Shown: positions 42,913 to 51,686 of the stretch, one piece after another | How the letters are laid out: every line of letters starts with the position of its first letter | How positions within the stretch are numbered: the stretch's first letter is position 1 | Source: CAZWCX01 sp964632945 | GTDB lineage: Bacteria; Planctomycetota; MHYJ01; WSZJ01; CAZWCX01 | DNA length: 64,000 nucleotides | Reading direction: 5' to 3' | Assembly (NCBI GenBank): GCA_964632945.1 | Contig: CAZWCX010000003.1 | Span: 1 to 64,000, forward strand | Notes under the pieces: model-generated | Told to the model about the DNA's origin: nothing | The model's database searches: none | The model's input: the letters and a program-made list of their open reading frames with translations, nothing else | Program-made: the position numbers and the translations under genes

Positions 42913-45900
42913 TCAGCGGCGCAGGCTTGCGGCGAAGGCGGGCCACCGGGGGTCCTTGCGCAGGGGATCGAGATCGGAGTCTTTCTCGAGATGTCCCGCA
43001 TCGCTCCAGCCCAGACGCACGGCGGCCTCGAGCGACCGGAAGGCCAGGCCGCGCAGGTGCTCGGCCTCCGATTCGGCGAGCGCCTTGCGCTGACCGTCGT
43101 CCATGCGCGGGCCGAGGGAGAGTTGCGCGTAGATGCAACCGAGGTTGTAGTGGCCGGCGATGCGGAAGTCCCGCCAGGCGCCGGTGGGATCGGGAGCGGC
43201 GTCGCCCTCCAGGAGTGCGCGCTCGAAGACCTCGCGCGCGGCGCCCCAGTCGCCGCGCGGAAGGACGGCGGTCGCGCCGGCGAGGGCGCGCAGCCATCCC
43301 GGGGCCTGGTTCCGCTCCGCCTCCGCGGCGGCCTGGCGCGCCCGCTGGGCGAGGTCGCGGCTCTCCGCCCAATCGCCGCCGCGCTCTCGCCCGGCGGTCT
43401 GGACCGCCTGTTCCAGGTCTGCGGCCGCCGCGGCGAACTGGCCCTGTGCCAGGAGCAGGATGCCGCGCCCGCGCAAGGCATCCGCCCGTTCGGGGTTCAA
43501 CGCCAGCGCACGATCGAATTCCTTCGCGGCCTCCTCCAACCGTCCGACCGCGTAGCAGGCCAAGGCGCGGCAAATCCGCCCTTCCACCCAGCGGGGCTGG
43601 CGCTCGACCACGAAATCGTAGTCGGCGAGCGCGGCCGCGCAATCCCCGCGCTGGTGCAGGAGCCAGCCGCGGCTTTGTCGCGCCCACACCGATTCGGGAT
43701 CCACCGCGAGGGCCGCCTGGCAGTCCGCCAGCGCGCCTTTGGGATCGCCGAGTCGCCGCTTGAGCCGGGCGCGGTTGATCCAGGCGGGGACCAGACGCGG
43801 GTGGATTTCGATCGCTGCCGAGTAGTCCGCGTGCGCTTCGTGGAACCGGCCCGCCGCCGCCAGGGTGAAGGCCCGGCAGTAGAGGGCGAGCGCGAACTTG
43901 GGGCGCCTCTCGAGCGCCCGCGTGAACGCGTGCAGCGCCAGCTTCGGCTCGGTCTGCGCGCAACCGAGCAGCCATTGCACCTCTTCCTTCCCCTCCTCGC
44001 CGTCGCGGTCGAGCGCTCGGTTGCAGGCCTCACGGACGTCGCTGTAGCGGCGTTCCACGAGCGCCATGAGCGCCAGGCTCGCGTCCCGCCAGGTCTGCGA
44101 TTCCGACTCGAGCGCCGCGCGTCCGGGCCCGACCGCGGCGGCCTCGAACTGCGCCCGCGCCTCCTCGGCGAGGGCGGCCGACTGCGTGCGCCCATCGGCG
44201 AGCTCCGCATCGATTCCGGTCGTGGAAGCCAGAAAGGCCCGCGTCAGCAGCAGGCGGCCCAGGCGAAACCGGGACAGCGCATGGGTCGGGTCGCGCTCGA
44301 TCGCGGCTCGCCAGGCCTTTTCGGCGCGCTCCTCCCACCCCTTGAGCTCCCAGGCCCAGCCGAGCAGGTGATGTCCTTCCGCCAGGTGGGGAGCCAACGC
44401 GAGGGCCGCTTCCACCGACTGTTGCGCCGAGTCCACGCGGCGGACCAACTCCGCATACTCCGCGCGGGCGTCGTACAGATACCGCAACGCGGGATCGAGG
44501 AGGCTGCGGGCCCGGTCCAGGTGCGTACGCGCCTGCTCCTCGGCCGCGCGCATCCGCTTCCCGCGCTCCACGCGCTCCTGCTGCCGCCCCTCCACGCGGT
44601 CCAGACCGGCCTGCGCCGCGGCGTGTCCCGGCGCCAGCGCGATCGCCTGCAGGTACGCATCCCGCGCCTCGCCGAGGACGCGGTCGACCGCCTCTTCGGC
44701 GGCGCTGCCGGCGGCGCGCTCCGAGGATTCCGCGTTGCCCAGGGCCTGCGTGAGACGCCGCGCATGCTCCGCACGGACCCCGATCAGCCAGATCCCCAAA
44801 CCGACGGCGATCAAGAGCCCCGCGCCGGCCGAAACCGCGGCCGTACGATGCCGGCGCATCCACCTCCACGCCCGTTGCGCCCCGCCCAGGGAACGTGCCC
44901 GGATCGGCTCGCCGCCGGCCCAGCGCTCCAGGTCTGCCGCCGCCTCCGCAAGCGAGGCGTAGCGTCGCCGGGGGTCCTTCTCCAGCATCTTGAGGCAGAT
45001 GGTCTCCAGGTCCCGGTCGAGGTTGCGCTGGAGCGAGCCGGGACGGGTCGGATCCGCCTCGGTGATGGCGTTCAACAGCTCGCGGAGATTGCGCCCCTGG
45101 AAGGGCGGACGCCCGGCCAGCGCCAGGTAGAGGACCCCGCCGAGGGCGAACTGGTCCGCCGGCGGGCCGACGGTCTGCTGGCCTCCGGCCGCCTGTTCCG
45201 GGCTCATGTACTCGGGCGTCCCCACCAGGGCGCCGCTCACGGTGAGCGAGCGCTGCTGAAACACCTCCGACAGCTCGACTTCCTTGGCGAGCCCGAAGTC
45301 GGTGACGAAGGCGCGGTCCTGGCCGTCGATGAGGATGTTCTCCGGCTTCACGTCGCGATGGACGACGGCGCACTCGTGGGCGTGGTGGAGGGCCAGGGCG
45401 ATCTGGCGGATCCACTCGGCGACCTGGCGCACGGGGGCGCGCTCGGCCAGGCGTCGCGTGAGAGTCGTGCCCTCGATGTAGTCGGTGGTGAAGTAGTGCT
45501 GCCCCTCGTGGACGCCGACGTCGTGGACGCCCACGATATGCGGGTGCTTGAGCTTGGCGGCGAGCCGGGCCTCGCGCATGAAGCGTTCCACCGAGTCGGG
45601 GGCGGAACCCTTGCGCGCGAGGATCTGCTTGAGGGCGACGGTCCGCTGCAGGGAGGTGTCCCACGCCTTCCAGACGATCCCCATTCCGCCGTGGCCAAGT
45701 TCGGACAGAAGCTGGTAGCGGCCGAAGCGAGCGCCGGCCTGGTCGCGCATTTCGGCCACCCGGTCGGGGCGGGCGGCGGGGTGAGTGGCCGCCGCCGCGC
45801 TGGCCCCCTCGGGCGGCAGCAGGACGGTGCGCAGACCGTCATGCGGGGAGGGTTCCGCCCCCGGCGGGTCGGGCGGCGGCAGGCGCATCGTGGGGGCGGC

Positions 45901-46005
45901 GCGGCCGAGACAAACTTCCTCCGTATCCGGCCCCGGCGGATCGGGGCCGGAATCCTCCGGTCCGGCGCCGGAGGAGGCGGGGGACGCGGCGTCGCGGTCG
46001 GCCAT
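42913..46005 (-). CDS. Ser/Thr protein kinase with C-terminal TPR array
   Basis: The 1030-residue protein has a Pro/Ala-rich N-terminus of about 90 residues. A complete Hanks-type kinase follows: ELGHGGMGIVWKAWD, VALKQIL, HRDVKPENILI, TDFGLAKEVE, VGTPEYMSPEQAAGGQ. After the basic AWRWMRRHRTAAVSA comes one membrane helix (GAGLLIAVGLGIWLIGV), then a long coiled-coil/TPR region of about 600 residues (VQWLLGCAQTEPKLALHAFT, AIEIHPRLVPAWINRARLKR). This is the common planctomycetal kinase layout. All catalytic residues are intact, unlike the kinase at 12066. It is encoded 63 bases after a thymidylate-kinase-like gene. Targets are unknown; the FHA protein 1 kb downstream is a candidate. Confidence 0.92.
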   Translation of the reverse strand: MADRDAASPASSGAGPEDSGPDPPGPDTEEVCLGRAAPTMRLPPPDPPGAEPSPHDGLRTVLLPPEGASAAAATHPAARPDRVAEMRDQAGARFGRYQLLSELGHGGMGIVWKAWDTSLQRTVALKQILARKGSAPDSVERFMREARLAAKLKHPHIVGVHDVGVHEGQHYFTTDYIEGTTLTRRLAERAPVRQVAEWIRQIALALHHAHECAVVHRDVKPENILIDGQDRAFVTDFGLAKEVELSEVFQQRSLTVSGALVGTPEYMSPEQAAGGQQTVGPPADQFALGGVLYLALAGRPPFQGRNLRELLNAITEADPTRPGSLQRNLDRDLETICLKMLEKDPRRRYASLAEAAADLERWAGGEPIRARSLGGAQRAWRWMRRHRTAAVSAGAGLLIAVGLGIWLIGVRAEHARRLTQALGNAESSERAAGSAAEEAVDRVLGEARDAYLQAIALAPGHAAAQAGLDRVEGRQQERVERGKRMRAAEEQARTHLDRARSLLDPALRYLYDARAEYAELVRRVDSAQQSVEAALALAPHLAEGHHLLGWAWELKGWEERAEKAWRAAIERDPTHALSRFRLGRLLLTRAFLASTTGIDAELADGRTQSAALAEEARAQFEAAAVGPGRAALESESQTWRDASLALMALVERRYSDVREACNRALDRDGEEGKEEVQWLLGCAQTEPKLALHAFTRALERRPKFALALYCRAFTLAAAGRFHEAHADYSAAIEIHPRLVPAWINRARLKRRLGDPKGALADCQAALAVDPESVWARQSRGWLLHQRGDCAAALADYDFVVERQPRWVEGRICRALACYAVGRLEEAAKEFDRALALNPERADALRGRGILLLAQGQFAAAAADLEQAVQTAGRERGGDWAESRDLAQRARQAAAEAERNQAPGWLRALAGATAVLPRGDWGAAREVFERALLEGDAAPDPTGAWRDFRIAGHYNLGCIYAQLSLGPRMDDGQRKALAESEAEHLRGLAFRSLEAAVRLGWSDAGHLEKDSDLDPLRKDPRWPAFAASLRR

Positions 46006-46068
46006 GCGGACGAACCTACCAGAGCGCGCCCCGGAATGTCAAATCGGGGTCGCCCCGGCAGACGCCCA

Positions 46069-47016
46069 CTACCCGGTCGTCGGCGCGTTGGGGACCGACG
46101 GTTTGCCCGCCGTTTGCGGCGGAGCGGGTGGGGCGGCGTGCGTGGCCGACGCCGTCGCCGCCTGCTTGGCGCTCGCGGCCGGTCCGGAGGTCGCGGCCCC
46201 GCCGGCGCGGGGCGTGGGCGATGCGGGCACCGGCGGGGTCGGCGGCGAGGGTGCCGCAGGTCGCGCGGTCGCGATCGCCGCCGTCCCGGTCGCCCCCGCC
46301 ACCGCCCGCGGCAGCGACGCCGGCACCCGGATCGGCAGAACCTTGGAGATCCGCTCCTGCAGGTCCGCCTGAATCTCCTCGATCCCCCGGTTCGCGTCCA
46401 CCACCTCGAACTTGAACTCCTGCGCCATCCGGTCGTACTCTTCGAGAACCCGGGACTGGTAGACCTTGAAACTGTCGAAGATGTCGTCCCCCATCCGCAG
46501 GTCCATCCCCGATTCCCAATAGTTCATCCCCCCCGATTCGATCACGCGGGGGATCAGGTTATCCACCGTGATCTTCAGGTACACCACCAGGTCGGGAACC
46601 GGTGCAAAGCCGAAGATGTTGCGGATCCACGTCGAATCCGCCCCGCGCACACAATCGCGAACGAACGCCGTGTAGATGTACCGGTCGGTCAGGACCACGA
46701 AGCCCGAGCGCAGCGCCGGCAGGATCACGTTCTCCAGCCGATCGGCGAAATCGGCGGCGTACAGGAGCGAGAAGGTCATCCGGTTGAGCAGGTTCCCCGC
46801 CTTCGCCATGTCGAGCGCCCGGCGCACCAGATTGGAACGGGTCCAGCCGGTCTCCACGACGCCGTACCCGTTGACCTGCAACCAGCGGCGCAGGAGATCC
46901 ACCTGGGTCGACCGGCCCACCCCATCGGTCCCCTCAATGGCGATCAAACTCCCCTTGACGTCCTTGTAGGGGAGGTAGGGCAGGCCCTCGCCGAACCAGC
47001 GCAATTCGCGGCTCAT
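46069..47016 (-). CDS. thymidylate kinase-like protein with altered P-loop
   Basis: The 315-residue protein starts at ATG 47016 in an ATGA overlap with the upstream paralogue. Residues 20-225 are a dTMP-kinase-like P-loop fold: LIAIEGTDGVGRSTQVD, LLYAADFADRL, LTDRYIYTAFVRDCVRG. The P-loop lysine of GxxGxGKST is Arg35 (codon CGG), which in most P-loop kinases abolishes or greatly lowers catalysis. A Pro/Ala/Thr-rich tail of about 85 residues follows, making it far longer than the usual 210. The paralogue keeps the lysine, so this copy may be regulatory or structural, perhaps a heterodimer partner. Confidence 0.8.
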   Translation of the reverse strand: MSRELRWFGEGLPYLPYKDVKGSLIAIEGTDGVGRSTQVDLLRRWLQVNGYGVVETGWTRSNLVRRALDMAKAGNLLNRMTFSLLYAADFADRLENVILPALRSGFVVLTDRYIYTAFVRDCVRGADSTWIRNIFGFAPVPDLVVYLKITVDNLIPRVIESGGMNYWESGMDLRMGDDIFDSFKVYQSRVLEEYDRMAQEFKFEVVDANRGIEEIQADLQERISKVLPIRVPASLPRAVAGATGTAAIATARPAAPSPPTPPVPASPTPRAGGAATSGPAASAKQAATASATHAAPPAPPQTAGKPSVPNAPTTG

Positions 47017-47759
47017 TGCTGCTCCGATCGGATCTTGAGTCCGTCCCGGGTCCGCCGGGTGCGACGCCGTCCGGTCAAGACGGCCCGGCGGCGCACGGGG
47101 GCGCGGACGAACAGTTTCTCCACGTGCTCCCGGACGTGATCCTGCTGCTCCCGGATTTCCAGGGTGGCGTCGATCACCGCCAGGCCGTACTCCTGTACGA
47201 TCAGGTCGTACTCCGCCAGGATCCGGGACTGGAACTCGACGAACGAGGCCTCCATGCTGTCCGCCAAACCCAGGTCCATCCCCGCCTCGTAGAACTTCAA
47301 CTTGCGGCGGGTGGAGAGGATGCGCTCGCATGCCACCTCGACCGGCACCCGGAAGTAGAGCGTGAGGTCCGGACGCGGACAATAGTCGTACATCTTCCGC
47401 ACCCAGTTCCGGTCCACCCCGCGCACCACGTCGCGCGCAAAGGCCGTGAAGACGTACCGGTCGGACAGGACGATCATGCCGGCCTTGAGCGGCGGCAGGA
47501 TCTGGTAGAAGAGCCGATCCGCCAGATCGGTGGAATGCAGCAGGGAAAAGGTCGTCGGCGTCAGCGTATTCTTTTTTTTGCCCTTGCGCGTGGCCTCGCG
47601 GACCAATTCCGAGGAGTTCCACTCGGTGAAGAATACGGAGTGGCCCAGCGACTCCAGCCAGTGCTGAAGGAGGCGGATCTGCGTGCTCTTGCCGGAACCG
47701 TCCACGCCCTCGACGGCGATCAGGCGGCCCGGATACGGGTGGGGGTCACGAAAGCCCAC
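47013..47759 (-). CDS. tmk: thymidylate kinase-like protein (intact P-loop)
   Basis: The protein has 248 residues from GTG 47759, which has AGAGG 8 bases upstream. The frame could extend to GTG 47813, but that codon lies at or upstream of the transcription start predicted from the promoter at 47804. The fold shows LIAVEGVDGSGKSTQIRLLQ (Walker A), LLHSTDLADRL, VLSDRYVFTAFARDVVRG and FYEAGMDLGLADS. It would phosphorylate dTMP to dTDP. The DRY-FTAFARD segment and the basic C-terminus (RRRAVLTGRRRTRRT) differ from classical Tmk, so a related nucleotide substrate is possible. Translationally coupled to the Arg P-loop paralogue. Confidence 0.8.
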   Translation of the reverse strand: MGFRDPHPYPGRLIAVEGVDGSGKSTQIRLLQHWLESLGHSVFFTEWNSSELVREATRKGKKKNTLTPTTFSLLHSTDLADRLFYQILPPLKAGMIVLSDRYVFTAFARDVVRGVDRNWVRKMYDYCPRPDLTLYFRVPVEVACERILSTRRKLKFYEAGMDLGLADSMEASFVEFQSRILAEYDLIVQEYGLAVIDATLEIREQQDHVREHVEKLFVRAPVRRRAVLTGRRRTRRTRDGLKIRSEQQ

Positions 47760-47803
47760 GGAAGTCACCTCTGCCGACAGGGATTCGGATCGAAACGGTT
47801 CCC

Positions 47804-47833
47804 ATGGTACCACGGGGAGCGCGCCGGTTGCAA
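47804..47833 (-). promoter_or_regulatory. promoter of the tandem thymidylate-kinase-like genes
   Basis: The minus strand reads TTGCAA, 18 bp, TACCAT. Transcription would start near 47797, favouring GTG 47759 as the translation start. Confidence 0.7.
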
Positions 47834-47985
47834 CGGACTTGCACCCCGGGCGGATCCCACCGACTTCCTATCGAGGAGATAAGCCTTTTTGAAAACACAG
47901 GTTACGATCCGGTTCCCGGCCCGATTCCGGTCCGATCGCGGCCCTCGATCGTGCCGGGCCGGCCGGTCGGGGAAGCGCGGCGCGG

Positions 47986-49152
47986 TCAATATTGTGGGGT
48001 GAAGGGGTGGATCGGGGCGATTCCCCCGCCCTCACAGGGAGCGCACCGACGCTGTCCGGCGCACGTCCCGCAGGGGGCGGTCTCCACGGTTCCGGTCCCG
48101 CGGCAGGTCGGGCACGCCCCGGAACCCGCGCAGGGGACGCAGGGGATGCCAAACCCGACGACCCGGGGGCCTGCGGTTTGGTCGCGGAGCAGGACGGTCA
48201 GGGGGCGCGATCCGGTCACGCCATCCGCCCATTGGACCGTCTCGTCCACGACGATCCGTCGGATCCCCGGGCCGGCCTCCGGGCTCGCCTCCCGGGCGTG
48301 GAAACGGTAGGAACGGGCCGGCAGGGGCAGGGTCAGTCCGGCCTCCTCCGGCGAAGTGCCCAGGAAGGTCCGGACGTACGCCTCGTGGGCGGGGCGGACG
48401 CTCTCGACGAAGCGGGCCAGGACTTCGCGCGAGCGTCGATGTCGCAGGGTCAGGATCTGTTCCGCGGCCTCCCGGTCGTCTCGCGGCGTCGGTGGTCGGG
48501 GGGCCCGGTCGACTGCCGGGGCCTCGGCGAGGGTCCAGCCCGGAACCTGACGCCAGGCATTGCCGCGGCAACGTCCACAGGGCTGGTTGACCGCCGTCCA
48601 GGCGTAGCCTTGGCAGTCGAGGCAGGCGGCCAGCGTCTCGCTGACGATCCAGCCCCCGTCCCGTCCCGGCCGGACGCGCACCCGGTAACGGCGCTGTTCT
48701 TCCGGATCCCCGGGGGAGCGGCGGGTGATGGTGACGGGGTAGTCCCGCCCGCCGTCCTCCCGGTCGCGCGGCGCCTCGACCCGGGTGATGCGCACGGTTC
48801 GGCCGGCGGACGCGACCCCGGCCCGGGTCCGGGCCTCTCCCGCGCGTTCCGCCCAGTCCTCGAGGACCCCGGCTTCCATCCGGTCGACGTAGGCGGCCCG
48901 CAATTCGCCGATCAACAGGAGCGCGAAGCCGGGCTCGATCAGGTCGAGGAGGGCCTCGTCGGTTTCCACTTTGGCGCGCGCGAGGGTTTCGGGTTTCCGC
49001 GGGTCGACGTCGGCCAGGTCCAGGGAGCATTCGAAGGTCGCCAGGCGTTCGCCGGCGACGCGGAGGCGGGGAGGGGACTCCTGGCCCCCGGCGGTGACCG
49101 CCGCCCAGCCGCATCCGGTGAGCAGCAGAAGGCAGCGGAGGGTCCGGTTCAT
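47986..49152 (-). CDS. exported protein with DnaJ-type CxxCxG repeats, no J domain
   Basis: The 388-residue protein starts at ATG 49152. The signal (MNRTLRCLLLLTGCGWAAVT) has a possible lipobox LLTGC at Cys14. The central 250 residues are a mixed alpha/beta region of no known family. Two Cys clusters resemble the DnaJ zinc-binding repeats: CLDCQGYAW, CGRCRGNAW near residue 180, and CVPCAGSGACPTCRGTG, CGTCAGQRRCAPCEGGG near the end. There is no J domain, so it is not a DnaJ co-chaperone. Exported CxxCxGxG proteins of this kind are frequent in Planctomycetota. It has its own promoter at 49193. Divergent from the EF-hand gene. Confidence 0.75.
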   Translation of the reverse strand: MNRTLRCLLLLTGCGWAAVTAGGQESPPRLRVAGERLATFECSLDLADVDPRKPETLARAKVETDEALLDLIEPGFALLLIGELRAAYVDRMEAGVLEDWAERAGEARTRAGVASAGRTVRITRVEAPRDREDGGRDYPVTITRRSPGDPEEQRRYRVRVRPGRDGGWIVSETLAACLDCQGYAWTAVNQPCGRCRGNAWRQVPGWTLAEAPAVDRAPRPPTPRDDREAAEQILTLRHRRSREVLARFVESVRPAHEAYVRTFLGTSPEEAGLTLPLPARSYRFHAREASPEAGPGIRRIVVDETVQWADGVTGSRPLTVLLRDQTAGPRVVGFGIPCVPCAGSGACPTCRGTGTVETAPCGTCAGQRRCAPCEGGGIAPIHPFTPQY

Positions 49153-49192
49153 CGTCGCCTTCCAGGTGGGCAGGGTTCCGGGGCGGGGGGCA

Positions 49193-49221
49193 AGGCTACC
49201 GGGTCCCCGGGAGGTTGTCAA
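49193..49221 (-). promoter_or_regulatory. promoter of the Cys-repeat protein gene
   Basis: The minus strand reads TTGACA, 17 bp, TAGCCT, about 35 bases before ATG 49152. Confidence 0.7.
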
Positions 49222-49327
49222 CGCCCGGAGGGGGGCGGGTCGGAAGAAATCCGGCCGGGAGCCGGTCACGACGGATCCCGCTCGAGTATGGGGGGGTGTG
49301 CGCGACCCCGATCGACAGGAGGCGAAC

Positions 49328-50086
49328 ATGGACCGAACAAACGGATGGACGGTGGCGATCACGCTGGCGGCGGCCCTGGTGGTGGCTCCCGGGGCGAGGG
49401 CGGGGGGACCGGGGGAGTCGTGTCCCGAAGCCGCGGGTTCCGAATTCGACGGTTTCGGAGCGGCCGGCGATTCGAGCCTGGCCGACGCCGTGGACGAGAT
49501 CCTGGACGAGGACGTCCTCGAGCCGGGGGCGGCGATGAAAGCCGGGGATGGACAACGGGCGGGCTGGGCGGCATGGCTCGCGCGGGAGTGCGATCGGGAC
49601 GGGGACGGCGTCCTGGACGACGGCGAGCGTGCGGAGGCGCAGGCGCTTCTTGCCGGCAAGCGGGCGCACTGCCGCCAGGAGCGGAGCCGGAAGGAATGCG
49701 ACCTGGACGGGGATGGCCGCCTGAATCCGGAGGAAATGGTCCTGTTGGACGGGAAGCTGGCCGACCATGAGCGGCGCCGTGGTGAGCAGGTGGAGCGGCT
49801 GAAGCAGAAGTTCGACCGGGACGGCGACGGCCGGCTGGATGCGACGGAGCGCCAGAGTCTCCGCCTCGCCTGCAAGAAGACGGGCCGGTCCGACTCGGGC
49901 AAGGAAAAAGGCCGGGACGGGAAAGGCGACCAGGGCGCCGACTGCCCGGACCCGAGCGGGAAGGCCGCCGGCAAGTCCGGGAAGGGCGGGTCCGCCGAGG
50001 GCTGCAAGGACGGCAAGAAAGGCTGCCCGCCCGGAGGCAAGGGTGGGAAGCACGGCGGCAAGAAAGGGGGAGGCGGGAAGCGCTGA
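49328..50086 (+). CDS. exported EF-hand protein with Lys/Gly-rich tail
   Basis: The 252-residue protein starts at ATG 49328, preceded by a perfect AGGAGG. Signal peptide residues 1-25 end APGARAGG. Three EF-hand loops are readable: DRDGDGVLDDGE, DLDGDGRLNPEE, DRDGDGRLDATE. Each has Asp at positions 1, 3 and 5 and Glu at 12, as needed for Ca2+. The last 80 residues are Lys/Gly/Cys-rich (CKDGKKGCPPGGKGGKHGGK) and could bind acidic polymer or metal. It is likely a periplasmic or extracellular calcium-binding protein. Convergent with the SixA gene, 11 bases apart. Confidence 0.8.
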   Translation: MDRTNGWTVAITLAAALVVAPGARAGGPGESCPEAAGSEFDGFGAAGDSSLADAVDEILDEDVLEPGAAMKAGDGQRAGWAAWLARECDRDGDGVLDDGERAEAQALLAGKRAHCRQERSRKECDLDGDGRLNPEEMVLLDGKLADHERRRGEQVERLKQKFDRDGDGRLDATERQSLRLACKKTGRSDSGKEKGRDGKGDQGADCPDPSGKAAGKSGKGGSAEGCKDGKKGCPPGGKGGKHGGKKGGGGKR

Positions 50087-50097
50087 CCCCGGAGCGG

Positions 50098-50616
50098 TCA
50101 AACCCGGGCGATCCGGAACAACAGCCGGGGGGGCAGCAGCCACCGGAATTCGCCACGGATGCGCGACGCCTCGCGTTCGATGGCGATGCAGCAGAGCCCC
50201 CCCTTGCGCATCTCGAATCCCGAGGGGGTGCGCCCGGCGAAGGCAACCCGCTCGATCAGCCGGCTCAGGTGCGGCTCGTGTCCCACCCAGAGGTGCCACC
50301 CCTTCGCCCCCTCGCCGGCGATTTCGTCCAGCGCGCGGCCGGGTTCCGCGTCGGGAACGAGCGCGGGGGACACTTCCAGGGGAGCGCCGAAGGGGGCGAC
50401 TTCGCGGACGATCTTGGCCGTGCGCAGGGCCCGCTCGTACGGACTCGAGACGATGCGGTCGAAGTCGAGCTCGAGCCGGCGCATCGCCTTGGCGACGCGC
50501 CGGAGTTTTTTTTCTCCCTCCGGCGTCAGCGGACGGTCGGCGTCGGGCCGGTCTTTCCAGGTCTCGCGCTCTTCGGCGATGCCGTGGCGCAGCAGGACGA
50601 TCTTGCAGGTCGGCAT
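50098..50616 (-). CDS. SixA-like histidine phosphatase
   Basis: The 172-residue protein starts at ATG 50616. KIVLLRHGIAEERE provides the phospho-acceptor His, RPLTPEGEKKLRRVAKAM the following helix, SSPYERALRTA the phosphate-binding arginine and LWVGHEPHLSRLIE the second catalytic His. Its size and VGHEPHL motif place it with SixA-type phosphohistidine/phosphate-ester phosphatases. It starts 20 bases after the PPK2 stop on the same strand and is probably co-transcribed. Together they may link polyphosphate use to phosphatase activity, though the substrate is not deducible. Confidence 0.88.
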   Translation of the reverse strand: MPTCKIVLLRHGIAEERETWKDRPDADRPLTPEGEKKLRRVAKAMRRLELDFDRIVSSPYERALRTAKIVREVAPFGAPLEVSPALVPDAEPGRALDEIAGEGAKGWHLWVGHEPHLSRLIERVAFAGRTPSGFEMRKGGLCCIAIEREASRIRGEFRWLLPPRLLFRIARV

Positions 50617-50636
50617 GACGGTGCGGGGATCCCTCC

Positions 50637-51449
50637 CTAGACGATCTTGACCTTGCGGGGGTTTTTCACGGTCGGCTCCGGGTAGCGCAGCTTCATCCCT
50701 TCGAGCGTCTCGATCAGCACCTGGGCCACGGCGATGTTGCGGAACCACTTCTTGTCGGCCGGGATCGCGTACCAGGGCGCGTGCGGGGTGCTGCATTCAC
50801 GCAGCGCGTCCTCGTACGCTTCCATGTAGCGGTCCCAGTGCTTGCGCTCCGCCAGGTCTCCCATGCTGAATTTCCACAGCTTGCGCGGATCATCCAGGCG
50901 CGACTGGAGTCGCTCCTTCTGCTCCTCGTTGCTGATGTGGAGGTAGATCTTCACGATGGTCGTGCCCAGGTCGGTCATCAGGCGCTCCCACCGGTTGATC
51001 TGCTCGTAGCGGCGACGCCACTCCTTCTCCGGGGCCAGTTCGTGGACGCGGACGACGAGGACGTTCTCGTAATGCGACCGGTTGTGGATCATGATTTCGC
51101 CGCGCGCGGGGACGTTGCGGTAGTGGCGCCAGAGGTAGTCGTGATCCAGCTCGACGGCGCTCGGCGACCGGAAGTTGATCACGTTGCAACCCAACGGGTC
51201 GAAGGAGTCCATGACGCACTTGATCAGGCCGTCTTTCCCGCCGGTGTCCATGGCCTGCAGGCAGATGAGGAGGGAGTGCCGGTTGTCCGCGTAAAACACG
51301 TCCTGGAGCTGGGCCAGCCGGCCGGTGAGCTCCTTGAGCGCCTCCTGCGCCGACTCCTTGTCTTTGAACGGGCGGGAGCGGGAGGAATCGACATCCTTGA
51401 TCCGGAACTTCCCCTTGACGCGGAATTCCTTGGCGGAAACGGCGGGCAT
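50637..51449 (-). CDS. ppk2: polyphosphate kinase 2 family protein
   Basis: The 270-residue protein matches single-domain PPK2. The Walker A-like loop is ICLQAMDTGGKDGLIK, the lid region LDHDYLWRHYRNVPARGE and the Walker B-like block IMIHNRSHYENVLVVRVHEL, followed by FKxS-type LWKFSMGDLAERKHWDRYME. The NRSHYE variant occurs in polyphosphate:nucleotide phosphotransferases of the longer class rather than the FDRSWYNR class. The enzyme moves phosphate between polyphosphate and nucleoside mono- or diphosphates. ATG 51449 has GGAGG about 10 bases upstream. It leads the pair with the SixA-like gene and is divergent from asnB. Confidence 0.92.
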   Translation of the reverse strand: MPAVSAKEFRVKGKFRIKDVDSSRSRPFKDKESAQEALKELTGRLAQLQDVFYADNRHSLLICLQAMDTGGKDGLIKCVMDSFDPLGCNVINFRSPSAVELDHDYLWRHYRNVPARGEIMIHNRSHYENVLVVRVHELAPEKEWRRRYEQINRWERLMTDLGTTIVKIYLHISNEEQKERLQSRLDDPRKLWKFSMGDLAERKHWDRYMEAYEDALRECSTPHAPWYAIPADKKWFRNIAVAQVLIETLEGMKLRYPEPTVKNPRKVKIV

Positions 51450-51616
51450 GGCGCGAGACCTCCACGGGGGACCGACACCCTCCCGCGCGGCCCGAGCCGG
51501 TGCGGGAAGCGGGCGGACAGCCTAGCACGCGTCTGCGGGCGAAGGGAGAAGAATCGCACGCGCGGGCGAACGGCACGGTCGGCGTCGCGCGGGTTCGCCG
51601 CGGCCGCCGGTCCGGG

Positions 51617-51645
51617 TTGACGCCCCCTGTCGGGGCGGGTATAGT
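51617..51645 (+). promoter_or_regulatory. promoter of asnB with a dyad in its spacer
   Basis: TTGACG, 17 bp, TATAGT, with about 35 bases to ATG 51687. A perfect dyad CGCCCC-CTGTC-GGGGCG (51621-51637) overlaps the -35 box and fills the spacer, as a repressor operator would. Confidence 0.75.
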
Positions 51646-51686
51646 CCGCGCCGGCGTCGCTCGGGTGTCGCGGAGGAAGCCGCTGC

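Noticed and set aside
47760..47813. GTG 47813 as start of the first thymidylate-kinase-like gene
   Set aside because: It lies at or upstream of the start point predicted from TTGCAA-18-TACCAT; GTG 47759 has AGAGG at good spacing.
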